A stretch of 64,000 bases of DNA from an uncultured Lachnospiraceae bacterium (GTDB taxonomy: Bacteria > Bacillota > Clostridia > Lachnospirales > Lachnospiraceae). The stretch spans positions 1-64,000 of the forward strand of contig CATJBQ010000250.1 in the NCBI GenBank assembly GCA_949738465.1, given 5' to 3'. The notes beneath the pieces are model-generated. The model was not told the origin of the DNA. It worked only from the letters and a program-made list of their open reading frames with translations, and searched no databases. Below are positions 1 through 8,737 of this stretch, piece after piece. The position numbers and the translations under genes were made by a program. The first letter of the stretch is position 1; every line of letters begins with the position of its first letter.

Positions 1-747
1 CCTGCCATTGACCCGGGCATGGGCCGCAATGGGCGCGCTGCAGCCGCCGCCTAAAGCACTCACAAAGGCCCGCTCGCAAACCGCTTCATACCAGGATTCC
101 TTCTGAAAAAAACCTTCCAGGCAGAGAAATTTCTCCCCGGCCCTTCCCTGCACCGCAAGAATCCCCTGGCCTGCCGCCGGAATGATCTCGTCCACCGTAA
201 AATACCGTCTGATGCGGTGTTCCAGTCCAAGGCGTTTTAAGCCCGCCGCCGCTAAGATCAGCCCGCCATATTCCCCCTGCTCCAGCTTCTGAAGCCGGGT
301 CAGAACATTTCCACGGATACTCCTGACAATCGCATCGGGAAAAAGCTTCTGTAATTGCACGATACGTCTGCGGCTGGAGCACCCCAGGGGCAGATTGGGA
401 TTGGGATGCTCCACCCCTTCCGGCAGCACCAGCACATCCCTGGGATCCTCCCGCCGGGAAAATCCCAAAAGCGGCAGGTCGTATGGCACCTCCATGGGCA
501 CATCCTTCAGACTGTGGACCGAAAGGTCGCTGCGGCCCTCCCGCAGGGCCTGGTCCAGTTCCTTGACAAACAGCCCCTTTCCTCCGATCTGGTCCAGCGT
601 CCGGTCAAGGATCTTATCTCCTGTGGTCTTCATAGGGACGATCTCCACCGTAAGCTCCGGATGGGAAGACCGTATGTAATCCTGCACCATTTCCGACTGT
701 ATCATTGCAAGCCGGCTTTCCCGGCTGCCGATCCTGATTGCTTCCAT
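1..747 (-). CDS. hemC: Hydroxymethylbilane synthase (porphobilinogen deaminase), 3' end runs off window
   Basis: Own translation of minus strand from ATG at 747: MEAIRIGSRESRLAMIQSEMVQ...KTTGDKILDRTLDQIGGKGLFVKELDQAL...DLSVHSLKDVP; canonical HemC motifs. Missing from ORF track because it is open at the window edge. Confidence 0.95.
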   Translation of the reverse strand, partial: MEAIRIGSRESRLAMIQSEMVQDYIRSSHPELTVEIVPMKTTGDKILDRTLDQIGGKGLFVKELDQALREGRSDLSVHSLKDVPMEVPYDLPLLGFSRREDPRDVLVLPEGVEHPNPNLPLGCSSRRRIVQLQKLFPDAIVRSIRGNVLTRLQKLEQGEYGGLILAAAGLKRLGLEHRIRRYFTVDEIIPAAGQGILAVQGRAGEKFLCLEGFFQKESWYEAVCERAFVSALGGGCSAPIAAHARVNGR

Positions 748-751
748 ATCT

Positions 752-853
752 CCTCCTTATTGCCCTGCTTTCTGGGCATAAAGGTATACCCGCAGGGTGT
801 TTCCTCCTTATTGCCCTGCTTTTTGGGCATAAAGGTACGGCCCAGGCCGCCTT
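752..853. repeat. Two tandem copies of a 51-bp intergenic element bounded by CCTCCTTA (SD complement); second copy partly diverged
   Basis: CCTCCTTATTGCCCTGCTTTCTGGGCATAAAGGTATACCCGCAGGGTGTTT at 752 recurs from 803 with period 51; a third copy lies at 34873-34931. Confidence 0.85.
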
Positions 854-869
854 CTCTTGCCACTTCGTG

Positions 870-1361
870 TCAATTCACCTTGTCCCCGCAGGATGCTTCT
901 GGGCTGTCCGCCAGATACTGCCGCAGCTTCTGCGCTACCTTACGCACCCTGCCGTGATCCTTCCCGCCGGAGCAGACGCCGATCACCAGCTCCTCCTGCT
1001 CCACCAGGGCCGGAAAAAAGAAATCGCATTTGCTCTGGTCCGAGGACAGGTTCACCGGTATGCCAAGCTCCCGGCACTCCTTATAAATGGCCTCCTGCAC
1101 CGCCGGATTGTTGGTGCAGGCCAGCACAAAATCCGCCTCCCCGATGCCCGGCCGGTAGCTTTCCTCCAGGAAGCTGCACTGCCCGGGATACTCCGTCCCA
1201 TACTGCCGGATGGCATCGCTGATTCTGGGCGCGACCACCAGAACGTCCGCCCCGAACCGCAGAAGGGCGCCGACTCTTCTGGACGCGATCTTACCGCCGC
1301 CGTACACAAGGCAGCGCTTCCCCTTCAGAGAAATAAAAAGAGGAAAATAGCGTTCTTCCAT
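870..1361 (-). CDS. Precorrin-2 dehydrogenase/sirohydrochlorin ferrochelatase-type NAD-binding protein (CysG-N/SirC-like)
   Basis: MEERYFPLFISLKGKRCLVYGGGKIASRRVGALLRFGADVLVVAP; adjacent to hemA and hemC. Confidence 0.88.
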   Translation of the reverse strand: MEERYFPLFISLKGKRCLVYGGGKIASRRVGALLRFGADVLVVAPRISDAIRQYGTEYPGQCSFLEESYRPGIGEADFVLACTNNPAVQEAIYKECRELGIPVNLSSDQSKCDFFFPALVEQEELVIGVCSGGKDHGRVRKVAQKLRQYLADSPEASCGDKVN

Positions 1362-2600
1362 CTATCCTTCCTCCTGGCCATACACCTGTTCCAAAGCTTC
1401 TAAGCACTCCCGGAAGATCTCCGGCTCCAGATGATCCCGCAATCCGAACATCAGTTTGTTTACCACCTTTACTGCCGCCTCCCCGGCCCCCTCCTCCAGC
1501 GTCTTTACCGCCTGGGCGGGGAGCGCCAGGACTTTCGTGGTCTTCCGGGTGCGCCACACAAGATCCGCAGAAGCGCGGCTGCTTATGCCATTGACCCGGG
1601 GAAGCAGGTCGCGGCATTCATACCAGCCGTAAAACTCCTCCATTTTTTCCTTTAAAATCTCCCTGGCTCTTTGGACCTGCTCCTGCATAGCCGCCGAAAA
1701 AGCATCGATCCGGAAGGAGTCGATATCGTACAAAACCACACCGGGAAGCTCCGCAATGGTTGGATCCATGTCCCTTGGCACCGCCAGGTCGATGTAAATC
1801 TGCCGGGAGGGCCGTCTTATTTTTGCAAGCTCCTCCCTGGAAATGGTGCAGTTGGGGCTGGCCGTAGCCGAAACTACAAGATCGCACTCCGGAATCTCCC
1901 GATACCGCTCCCCATAATTCACCCGCTTACATCCTCTGGGGATTTTCACCTCCCCGCTGTGGTACTGGCGCACCGTCATCGTCACCTCCGCCCCCGCTTC
2001 CATCAGGGCCGTAGCCGTCAGCGGTCCCATCTCGCCGTTCCCGATCCCCAGACAGGTCTTTCCCGCCACTGGATCCCCCTGCTGTTTCAGAGCCGCAATG
2101 GCCTGATGGGCGGCCGAATAATTGGCTTTCTGGATGGGAACCAGCGTTTTGACCCGCTTGCCCCCGGTGACGGCCATGCGGAACAGCGTTTCCAAAACCT
2201 GGTCCGTGTAGTAGCATTCTCTGGCAAACGCCAGCGCCTCCTTCACCTGGGTCAGGATCTGGTCCTCCCCCAGGATCTGTGATTTCAGCCCGCCGGCCAC
2301 TTCGAACAAATGTTCTATCGCTTCTTTATTTTTCCGTACCACAAAAAAGGGCCGGTAAACCAGGGGGTCCGCCTGCATCCACCGGCACAGCACCTCCCCG
2401 GCATTCAGCTCCTCCCCTTCCCGTCCATTGAGCCACAGCTCCGTCCGGTTGCAGGTGGACAGCAGCACGCAGCCCGATATCCCCTTTTGCCCTTTCAGCC
2501 AACCATACGCCTCCCCCATGGATTTTCTGGTAAAAGCAAACTCCTGCCGCACATCCAGGGGCGCTTTGGTATGGTCGATCCCGATCATCTGTATATTCAT
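1362..2600 (-). CDS. hemA: Glutamyl-tRNA reductase
   Basis: MNIQMIGIDHTKAPLDVRQEFAF...LLSTCNRTELW...GEDQILTQVKEAL; start chosen at MNIQ rather than the upstream Met of the track ORF. Confidence 0.95.
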   Translation of the reverse strand: MNIQMIGIDHTKAPLDVRQEFAFTRKSMGEAYGWLKGQKGISGCVLLSTCNRTELWLNGREGEELNAGEVLCRWMQADPLVYRPFFVVRKNKEAIEHLFEVAGGLKSQILGEDQILTQVKEALAFARECYYTDQVLETLFRMAVTGGKRVKTLVPIQKANYSAAHQAIAALKQQGDPVAGKTCLGIGNGEMGPLTATALMEAGAEVTMTVRQYHSGEVKIPRGCKRVNYGERYREIPECDLVVSATASPNCTISREELAKIRRPSRQIYIDLAVPRDMDPTIAELPGVVLYDIDSFRIDAFSAAMQEQVQRAREILKEKMEEFYGWYECRDLLPRVNGISSRASADLVWRTRKTTKVLALPAQAVKTLEEGAGEAAVKVVNKLMFGLRDHLEPEIFRECLEALEQVYGQEEG

Positions 2601-2629
2601 ATCCCGCTCTTTTCCATTCTGCAAAAAAA

Positions 2630-3154
2630 CTACATCTCGATTCCCTTCCGGGCCGGAATGCCCTTGTCAAAGGGATGCTTCACCTTCACGATCCTGGAAA
2701 TATAATCGGCAAGCTCACAAAGCTCCGGCGCCGGATCCCGGCCGGTGAGCACCACCTCCAGCTCCTGGGGTTTCTTTTTCAGAAACTCCAGCACCTCCGT
2801 CCGGTCCACCATGTCCAGGTTGTAGCTGGCTATCAGCTCATCCAGCACCAGCAGACGGACATTCTCTGTGCGGGCAAGCTCCGCCACCCTTCTGAAATGC
2901 TCCGTGTAAAACTGCCGGGCCTTCTCCTTCGTATCCGCATCCATGGTAAAAACAAACCCATAGCTCTCGCTGCAGCGCACCAGATGGATATTCGTAAGCT
3001 GCTCTAACATTGCAAGCTCGCTGGAATCGTCCGTTTTTAAAAACTGTGTATACAGCACCTTCTGGCCGCTTCCGGCACAACGCACCGCAAGCCCCACGCC
3101 CGCGCTGGTCTTCCCCTTTCCGTCCCCCTCATAAATGTGAATCAATCCGTTCAT
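2630..3154 (-). CDS. cobO: Corrinoid adenosyltransferase (CobO/BtuR/CobA family)
   Basis: HIYEGDGKGKTSAGVGLAVRCAGSGQKVLYTQFLK (P-loop) ...VLDELIASYNLDMVDR...VVLTGRDP. Confidence 0.9.
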   Translation of the reverse strand: MNGLIHIYEGDGKGKTSAGVGLAVRCAGSGQKVLYTQFLKTDDSSELAMLEQLTNIHLVRCSESYGFVFTMDADTKEKARQFYTEHFRRVAELARTENVRLLVLDELIASYNLDMVDRTEVLEFLKKKPQELEVVLTGRDPAPELCELADYISRIVKVKHPFDKGIPARKGIEM

Positions 3155-3207
3155 GTTCCTTCCTCCTGCTTTCTTCTATTTTCCCGAAATCTTCTCATAC
3201 TTTTATT

Positions 3208-3220
3208 AGTATACCATATC
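3208..3220 (-). promoter_or_regulatory. Putative extended -10 promoter (TGGTATACT on minus) for cobO-hem operon
   Basis: Minus-strand ATATGGTATACTAATA upstream of cobO; the same TATTAGTATACCATA string occurs upstream of the GntR gene near 13985. Confidence 0.5.
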
Positions 3221-3272
3221 TTGATGGGGTTTTGCTATAGTTTTATGAAATGGATTCGAAGTGTTTATGAAA

Positions 3273-3320
3273 GAAAACCTGCTAACAAAAGTCAAAGCTT
3301 TTTAGCAGGTTTTAAATAAT
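3273..3320. terminator. Hairpin AAAACCTGCTAA...TTAGCAGGTTTT followed by T-rich tract
   Basis: Inverted repeat AAAACCTGCTAA/TTAGCAGGTTTT in the intergenic gap, followed on plus by AAATAATTTTT. Confidence 0.6.
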
Positions 3321-3512
3321 TTTTCATATGAATCTTTCCATAACAATAAAACGGGGGAATCCGGTCAGCCATATTCTTTGCTTATGGTAAAACTTTCGTG
3401 TTGTATTTTCTGGCCTGTATCTCTTTATGGACTTCTAATCCGCGAATATTATAATAGTCTATACGCTCCTGCCGACTCATATCATTTCAATAATTTGCTG
3501 TGCAATATCCGC

Positions 3513-3866
3513 CTATTCGCCCTCCTTGAAATCTTTTGGCAGTATTCCTGCCTGTGCAACGATTTTCTTTTCCTGTGATTTTACGCGCCGCTCCAGTTTT
3601 TTGATGTCTTCAGAGGGCGGCAGATTTTCAGGCTTGATACCACGCTGCCCACCCTTGTCGATAGTCATCATTTTCGTGACCTCACGAAAATGATCCAGCG
3701 CTATGATTCCAGAAGCTTCACAGGATTCCATGGCACGACAGACTGCTTTATCGAAATTTTCCCAGCGCTCATAGCCGAGAAGTGGCATTAATTCACGGGC
3801 ATACCAAAATTCTATATCAGCGATTTCCATCGTGTGGATATCATGGTATTCCGAAAGCCTTCTCAA
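3513..3866 (-). pseudogene. dinD-like protein remnant with apparent internal deletion
   Basis: N-term IEFWYARELMPLLGYERWENFDKAVCRAMESCEASG...DHFREVTKMM joined directly to C-term-like IKPENLPPSEDIKKLERRVKSQEKK; 117 aa, shorter than remembered DinD proteins. Confidence 0.6.
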
Positions 3867-3872
3867 AACCGT

Positions 3873-4271
3873 TCAGTCCCCCCAGCCCGGACTCAGCTCC
3901 CCATATTTCTCATACCTGGCCACCTGCCGGATCTGGTTTTCCTCATCCACAAACACCACATAGGGCTTGTGCTCCTTCGCCTCCTGGGGCGTCATCTGGG
4001 CGTAGCACATCAAAATGATATGGTCGCCCACCGCAACCTGGCGGGCCGCCGCCCCGTTTAAGCAGATCATGCCGCTGCCCGGCTCCCCGGCAATGGTGTA
4101 GGTCTCAAAGCGGTTGCCGTTCTCCACATCCACAATCTGCACATATTCGTATTCCAGAATTCCGGCAGCCTCCATCAGCACGGGATCCACGGTAATACTG
4201 CCCACATAATTCAATTCCGCCTGGCGCACCACCGCCCGGTGGATCTTGCCCTTTAACATCGTTACAAGCAT
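3873..4271 (-). CDS. panD: Aspartate 1-decarboxylase
   Basis: [40 protein letters not shown] self-processing site. Confidence 0.95.
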   Translation of the reverse strand: MLVTMLKGKIHRAVVRQAELNYVGSITVDPVLMEAAGILEYEYVQIVDVENGNRFETYTIAGEPGSGMICLNGAAARQVAVGDHIILMCYAQMTPQEAKEHKPYVVFVDEENQIRQVARYEKYGELSPGWGD

Positions 4272-4307
4272 GTTCGTTCTCCTTGCTCTTTCAAATCCCA
4301 ACCGGCC

Positions 4308-5150
4308 CTACAGGATAATCCGGTTATCAATGAGGCGCGTGGTACCGATATACACCGCAATGGCGATCAGCACGGCGCCCTCCACCTTCTGGATGGGCTG
4401 GATATTATCAAAGCTGACAATCTCCACATAATCGATCCGGGCCGCCGAACAGGTGTTCAGTTTTTCTGTGATGGCCGCCTTCACCTTCCCGGCATCGGTC
4501 TCGCCGCCCTCGATCAAGGCCATAGCCACTTCCAGGGACTGGTTTAAGATCACTGCCTGGGCCCGCTCCTCCGCCGACAGATAGGTGTTGCGGGAGCTTT
4601 TCGCCAATCCGTCCGCTTCCCGTACAATGGGACAGCCCACAATCTCGATATCAAAATCCAGGTCGATCACCATCCGCCGGATAATGGCAAGCTGCTGGGC
4701 GTCCTTCTGCCCAAAATAAGCCCGCTGGGCGGGAATGATATGGAACAGCTTGCTCACCACCGTCTGCACGCCCCGGAAATGTACCGGACGGCTGGCGCCG
4801 CACAGCTTCTCCGGCAGGGTGTGCATATCCACGTAACCGCAGAAATTGGGGCCGTACATCTCCTCCACCTCCGGGTGGAAAATCCAGTCCACGCCGGCTT
4901 CCTCACACAATCCCGCATCCCTCTCCAAATCTCTCGGATAGCTGTCATAATCCTCGCCGGGCCCGAACTGCATGGGGTTTACAAAAATACTGACCACCAC
5001 TTTATCGTTCTCTTTTCTGGCCCGCTCCATCAGGCTCTTATGGCCGTCGTGGAGATATCCCATGGTGGGAACCAGCGCCACCGAAAGGCCCTGGTTCTTC
5101 CACTCCTTCACCTGGTCTCTTGTCTCTTTGATACTTCCTGAAATCTTCAT
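4308..5150 (-). CDS. panC: Pantothenate synthetase
   Basis: VPTMGYLHDGHKSLMERAR...SIFVNPMQFGPGEDYDSYPR; clustered with panB and panD. Confidence 0.96.
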   Translation of the reverse strand: MKISGSIKETRDQVKEWKNQGLSVALVPTMGYLHDGHKSLMERARKENDKVVVSIFVNPMQFGPGEDYDSYPRDLERDAGLCEEAGVDWIFHPEVEEMYGPNFCGYVDMHTLPEKLCGASRPVHFRGVQTVVSKLFHIIPAQRAYFGQKDAQQLAIIRRMVIDLDFDIEIVGCPIVREADGLAKSSRNTYLSAEERAQAVILNQSLEVAMALIEGGETDAGKVKAAITEKLNTCSAARIDYVEIVSFDNIQPIQKVEGAVLIAIAVYIGTTRLIDNRIIL

Positions 5151-5171
5151 ATCCGTCTTCCTCCCCCGACT

Positions 5172-5999
5172 TTAGTACAATTTCTCCAGCACATCATCAC
5201 TGATGGCATACTCATGCTTCTTCTCCGGGAAGGAGCCGTCCTTCACCGCCGCGTCGTAGGCGGCAAAAGCCTCCCGCATGGTCTGGCCCACCTCGGCGAA
5301 GCGCCGCACAAATTTTGGCGTAAAGTCGGAAAACAACCCCAGCATATCCTGGTAAACCAGCACCTGTCCGTCGCAGACATTGCCGGCCCCGATCCCGATG
5401 GTGGGAATGGAAACCTCCTTCGTCACCATCTCCGCCAGTCTGGCCGGCACGCACTCTAAGACCACGGCAAAGGCCCCTGCCGCCTCCACTGCCTTCGCGT
5501 CCTCTAAAAGCTTCTTAGCCGCGCTCTCGGTCTTGCCCTGCACCTTAAAGCCGCCAAAGGCATTGATGGACTGGGGCGTCAGGCCGATATGGGCGCAGAC
5601 CGGAATACCCGCCGCCGTGATGGCCGCAATCTGGGGACAGACCTCCTTGCCGCCCTCCAGCTTCACCGCCGCCGCCCGGCCCTCCTTCATCAGCCGCCCG
5701 GCATTGATTAAAGCGTCCGTCACCGACACCTGATAGCTCATAAAAGGCATATCTACAATCAAAAGGGCATTTTTCACGCCCCGGGACACGGCTGCCCCGT
5801 GATGGATCATATCCTCCATGGTGACGGAAATGGTGTCCTCATAGCCCAGAATCACATTTCCCAGGGAGTCTCCCACCAGGATGGAGTTGACCCCGGACTC
5901 GTCGATGAGCTTTGCCGTGGAATAGTCGTAGGCCGTCAGCATGGACAGCTTCTCGCCCTTTTGCTTTGCTTCCTTAAATGTAGTTACTGTGTTTTTCAT
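5172..5999 (-). CDS. panB: 3-methyl-2-oxobutanoate hydroxymethyltransferase
   Basis: [48 protein letters not shown]. Confidence 0.96.
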   Translation of the reverse strand: MKNTVTTFKEAKQKGEKLSMLTAYDYSTAKLIDESGVNSILVGDSLGNVILGYEDTISVTMEDMIHHGAAVSRGVKNALLIVDMPFMSYQVSVTDALINAGRLMKEGRAAAVKLEGGKEVCPQIAAITAAGIPVCAHIGLTPQSINAFGGFKVQGKTESAAKKLLEDAKAVEAAGAFAVVLECVPARLAEMVTKEVSIPTIGIGAGNVCDGQVLVYQDMLGLFSDFTPKFVRRFAEVGQTMREAFAAYDAAVKDGSFPEKKHEYAISDDVLEKLY

Positions 6000-6092
6000 G
6001 GTAATCCTCCTTCTCTTAGCGCCAAACCGGTCGCCCTGATTTTTCCGGTATCCGCCCAGAAATCCTTCCGCTTTTTTCCGTGTTCTCCCGTT

Positions 6093-6947
6093 TTAATCGA
6101 ACAACAGTTCTTTCATACTATCATAATTCTGATCCGGATGCTTCTTTACCGCAAGGGAAACCAGCTTCCTGCCGCAGGCCCGGTACAGCTCCTGCTGTTC
6201 TTCGCAAAGCTCCGCCAGATGCTTCCTGACCGTTCCGGTATCTCCACGCTCTATGGGGCCGGTGAGGGCAGAAACGCATCCGTCCGAAATGGCGTTTTCC
6301 ACATTTTTCTTCACCAGAATCCGGCTGAACTCTCTGGCCTCCCTGGCAGAAAATCCACATTCCTCCAGCAGCTCGTAGCCTGCGGAGAGCACGGCGAGTA
6401 CATGGTTGGACAACAGGCTTGCCGCCGCATGGTACTTCCCCTTCAACGCCTGCCGGATAGGTACCGCCCCATTCCCCAGGGCCGCAAAGGCTTCCTGCCA
6501 CAACGAAACCGCCCTGGGATGTCCCTCCAGGGTAAAGCTTGCCTCATACAGTTGTCGATACACGGATTCCCGGTTGCTGAACGCAAACAGTGGATGAATG
6601 GAGATGGGATCAGCGCCCGTTTCCTCCACTCCTGAAAATACATCGGATGATAAGGAGCCACTCAAATGACAGATCATCTTGCCGCTCAATTGCTCCTGCC
6701 GCAGGGATTCCCACACCTTTGTTACCGCTCCGTCCGGAGTCGATACGATGATGGCGTCGCTGCCCTGCACAGCTTCTCCCAATGACGTAAAACACTGGGA
6801 GGAGGTGAAGGAAGCCGCCCAGGCGGCGTCTGCTTCCTCCAGACTATAATACCCGCTGACGATAAGGCCCGCCCTGCCGCCCGCTTCTGAAAAATATTTT
6901 CCCAGGCTGCACCCTGCCTTACCGGCGCCAATAAATCCTATTCTCAT
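6093..6947 (-). CDS. Rossmann-fold/DUF2520-type oxidoreductase
   Basis: MRIGFIGAGKAGCSLGKYFSEAGG...IIVSTPDGAVTKVWESL...HLSGSLSSDVFSG...SIHPLFAF. Confidence 0.75.
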   Translation of the reverse strand: MRIGFIGAGKAGCSLGKYFSEAGGRAGLIVSGYYSLEEADAAWAASFTSSQCFTSLGEAVQGSDAIIVSTPDGAVTKVWESLRQEQLSGKMICHLSGSLSSDVFSGVEETGADPISIHPLFAFSNRESVYRQLYEASFTLEGHPRAVSLWQEAFAALGNGAVPIRQALKGKYHAAASLLSNHVLAVLSAGYELLEECGFSAREAREFSRILVKKNVENAISDGCVSALTGPIERGDTGTVRKHLAELCEEQQELYRACGRKLVSLAVKKHPDQNYDSMKELLFD

Positions 6948-7093
6948 GTTATCACCCCGCCTTATCTTATCTACAATCGTTCGTGACAACACTTATCATG
7001 CGATGCAGTTTCATACGAATACCGCTCACTAAAGAATTTACCACTTATGAAAAAGAATTTCAAGTAAAAAATGATGGGATTTCCCTAAGATTT

Positions 7094-7711
7094 CTACTCC
7101 TTCGCCCCTTCCGGCCCAATCCCCACCGCCTGCTTTGCCAGCTTATCCGCCAGGTCATTGTACTTGTCCCCGGAATGACCCTTCACCTTCACAAAACGCA
7201 CATCCAACTGCCGGATCGCCCGCTGGTAAAAATCCCGGTAGGCAATGGTCCCTTCCTTGTTGGCCTTCCAGGCCCCGGTGCACCATTTCTCAATCCCCTC
7301 ATAATCATAAAAAATCGTAAGGCTCGCGATCTGATGCTCCAGACAGTAATTCATGGCGCACATGCTGCCCTCGATCTCCCCGGCCACATTGCGCATGGCA
7401 GCCCGATTGGGATCCGAGAATTTTCTTGAAAAATACTGGGTGCTGCCCCGGTAAAACAGCACCACCCCGCAGGAATATTCCCCGGTGGCAGCATTGTAGC
7501 TGCCATCCACATAGGCCGTCGCTCCCCCTTCGCCCGCATCCTGGAATTCTTCCTTCTGCCCTCCCAGGAGATACGCCTCCGCCTTCAGGATATCGTCAAA
7601 GCCCTTATATTCCGCCCCGGAAACTCCCTGGATATTCTTCTGGCAGTCCACCCAGTTCAGATAAATCCCCACGGTCAGCCCGTTGCGCACTGCATAATAT
7701 TTTTTTGCCAT
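7094..7711 (-). CDS. Ribonuclease H with N-terminal viroplasmin-like domain
   Basis: MAKKYYAVRNGLTVGIYLNWVDCQKNIQGVSGAEYKGF (viroplasmin) + AYVDGSYN...EIEGSMCAMNYC...KVKGHSGDKYNDLADKLAKQA. Confidence 0.92.
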   Translation of the reverse strand: MAKKYYAVRNGLTVGIYLNWVDCQKNIQGVSGAEYKGFDDILKAEAYLLGGQKEEFQDAGEGGATAYVDGSYNAATGEYSCGVVLFYRGSTQYFSRKFSDPNRAAMRNVAGEIEGSMCAMNYCLEHQIASLTIFYDYEGIEKWCTGAWKANKEGTIAYRDFYQRAIRQLDVRFVKVKGHSGDKYNDLADKLAKQAVGIGPEGAKE

Positions 7712-7729
7712 TTTTTCCTCCTCCAAAAG

Positions 7730-7741
7730 AACATATGTTCT
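7730..7741. promoter_or_regulatory. Candidate LexA/SOS box GAACATATGTTC
   Basis: Perfect palindrome AGAACATATGTTCT just upstream of the RNase H start; matches Gram-positive GAAC-N4-GTTC consensus. Confidence 0.5.
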
Positions 7742-8686
7742 CTATTTTCCCTGCATCCGCACCACATTGTCCCGGATCTCAAATTTTGAAAAGCTGCGGA
7801 TAAAGCTGGACAGCCTGCTGTACCCATACTGGTTCACATTGAAGCCGGAATAACGTTTTTTGAGTTCCTCATAAATCACGCTGAGATTGTCAATCTGCCC
7901 GCCGTTGGCGGCAATCAGGGCCGTCACCTGCTTTTCGATCTCTTTTCTGGGAACGGTGGTCTGCTTATCCCGCACAAAATAGGTGGACCCCTTTTTCTCC
8001 AGCTCAAACTTTTCCAGGCCCTCTAAGAAGGTAGACAGCTTGGTAAAACCATAGTTACGCACGTCAAAATCCGAAAACTTTTTGCTGAGCATACTGCCCA
8101 CCTCCGCAATCTGGGTGGGTTTGCCCTTGTTGTTGTTCTCGGTCACCACCTTCTCCACCGCGTCCTGGATCTCCTCTAAGCCGGTGATCTCCTCCTTGAC
8201 GCTTTCGCCGATTTCTTCCTTCACACTGCCGCCCATGGTCTCCTTCCCCTGGGCGATGATCTCTAAGATCTTGAAGGTATCGCAGGCTTTTACAAAGGGC
8301 TTGGGGGTCTTGCGCTCCCCCATGCCCACCACGAACATTCCCGCCTCCCTAAGACGCTGGGCCAGCTTGGTAAAATCCGAATCGCTGGACACCAGGCAAA
8401 AACCCTGGACCTTTCCGGAATAAAGGATATCCATGGCGTCAATAATCATGGCCGAATCGGTGGCGTTCTTCCCGAAGGTATAGCTGTACTGCTGGATCGG
8501 GTTCACCGACCATTCCAGGATCGTCTCCTTCCAGCCCCGCTTGGTGTTGTCGGTCCAGTCTCCGTAGATCCTCTTATAGGTGGCCACGCCCATATCCGAC
8601 ACCTCGTCTAAAATGTATTTGATGTATTTCGGCGACACATTATCCGCGTCGATCAATACTGCAAATTTTCGTTCTGTCTGTTCCAT
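7742..8686 (-). CDS. NYN-domain putative RNase with two C-terminal OST-HTH/LOTUS-like repeats
   Basis: FAVLIDADNVSPKYIKYILDEV...DSAMIIDAMDILYSGKVQGFCLVSSDSDFTKLAQRLREAGMFVVGMG; repeated F..NYGFTKLSTFLEG and FNVNQYGYSRLSSFIRS. Confidence 0.85.
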   Translation of the reverse strand: MEQTERKFAVLIDADNVSPKYIKYILDEVSDMGVATYKRIYGDWTDNTKRGWKETILEWSVNPIQQYSYTFGKNATDSAMIIDAMDILYSGKVQGFCLVSSDSDFTKLAQRLREAGMFVVGMGERKTPKPFVKACDTFKILEIIAQGKETMGGSVKEEIGESVKEEITGLEEIQDAVEKVVTENNNKGKPTQIAEVGSMLSKKFSDFDVRNYGFTKLSTFLEGLEKFELEKKGSTYFVRDKQTTVPRKEIEKQVTALIAANGGQIDNLSVIYEELKKRYSGFNVNQYGYSRLSSFIRSFSKFEIRDNVVRMQGK

Positions 8687-8737
8687 TGTCTGCTCCTTTT
8701 CCATAAACCTTTGCGGCTTTATTTCCATTGTAAAGTA

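Noticed and set aside
752-853. Tandem 51-bp repeat as a CRISPR fragment
   Set aside because: No spacers; units are contiguous and bounded by Shine-Dalgarno sequences.
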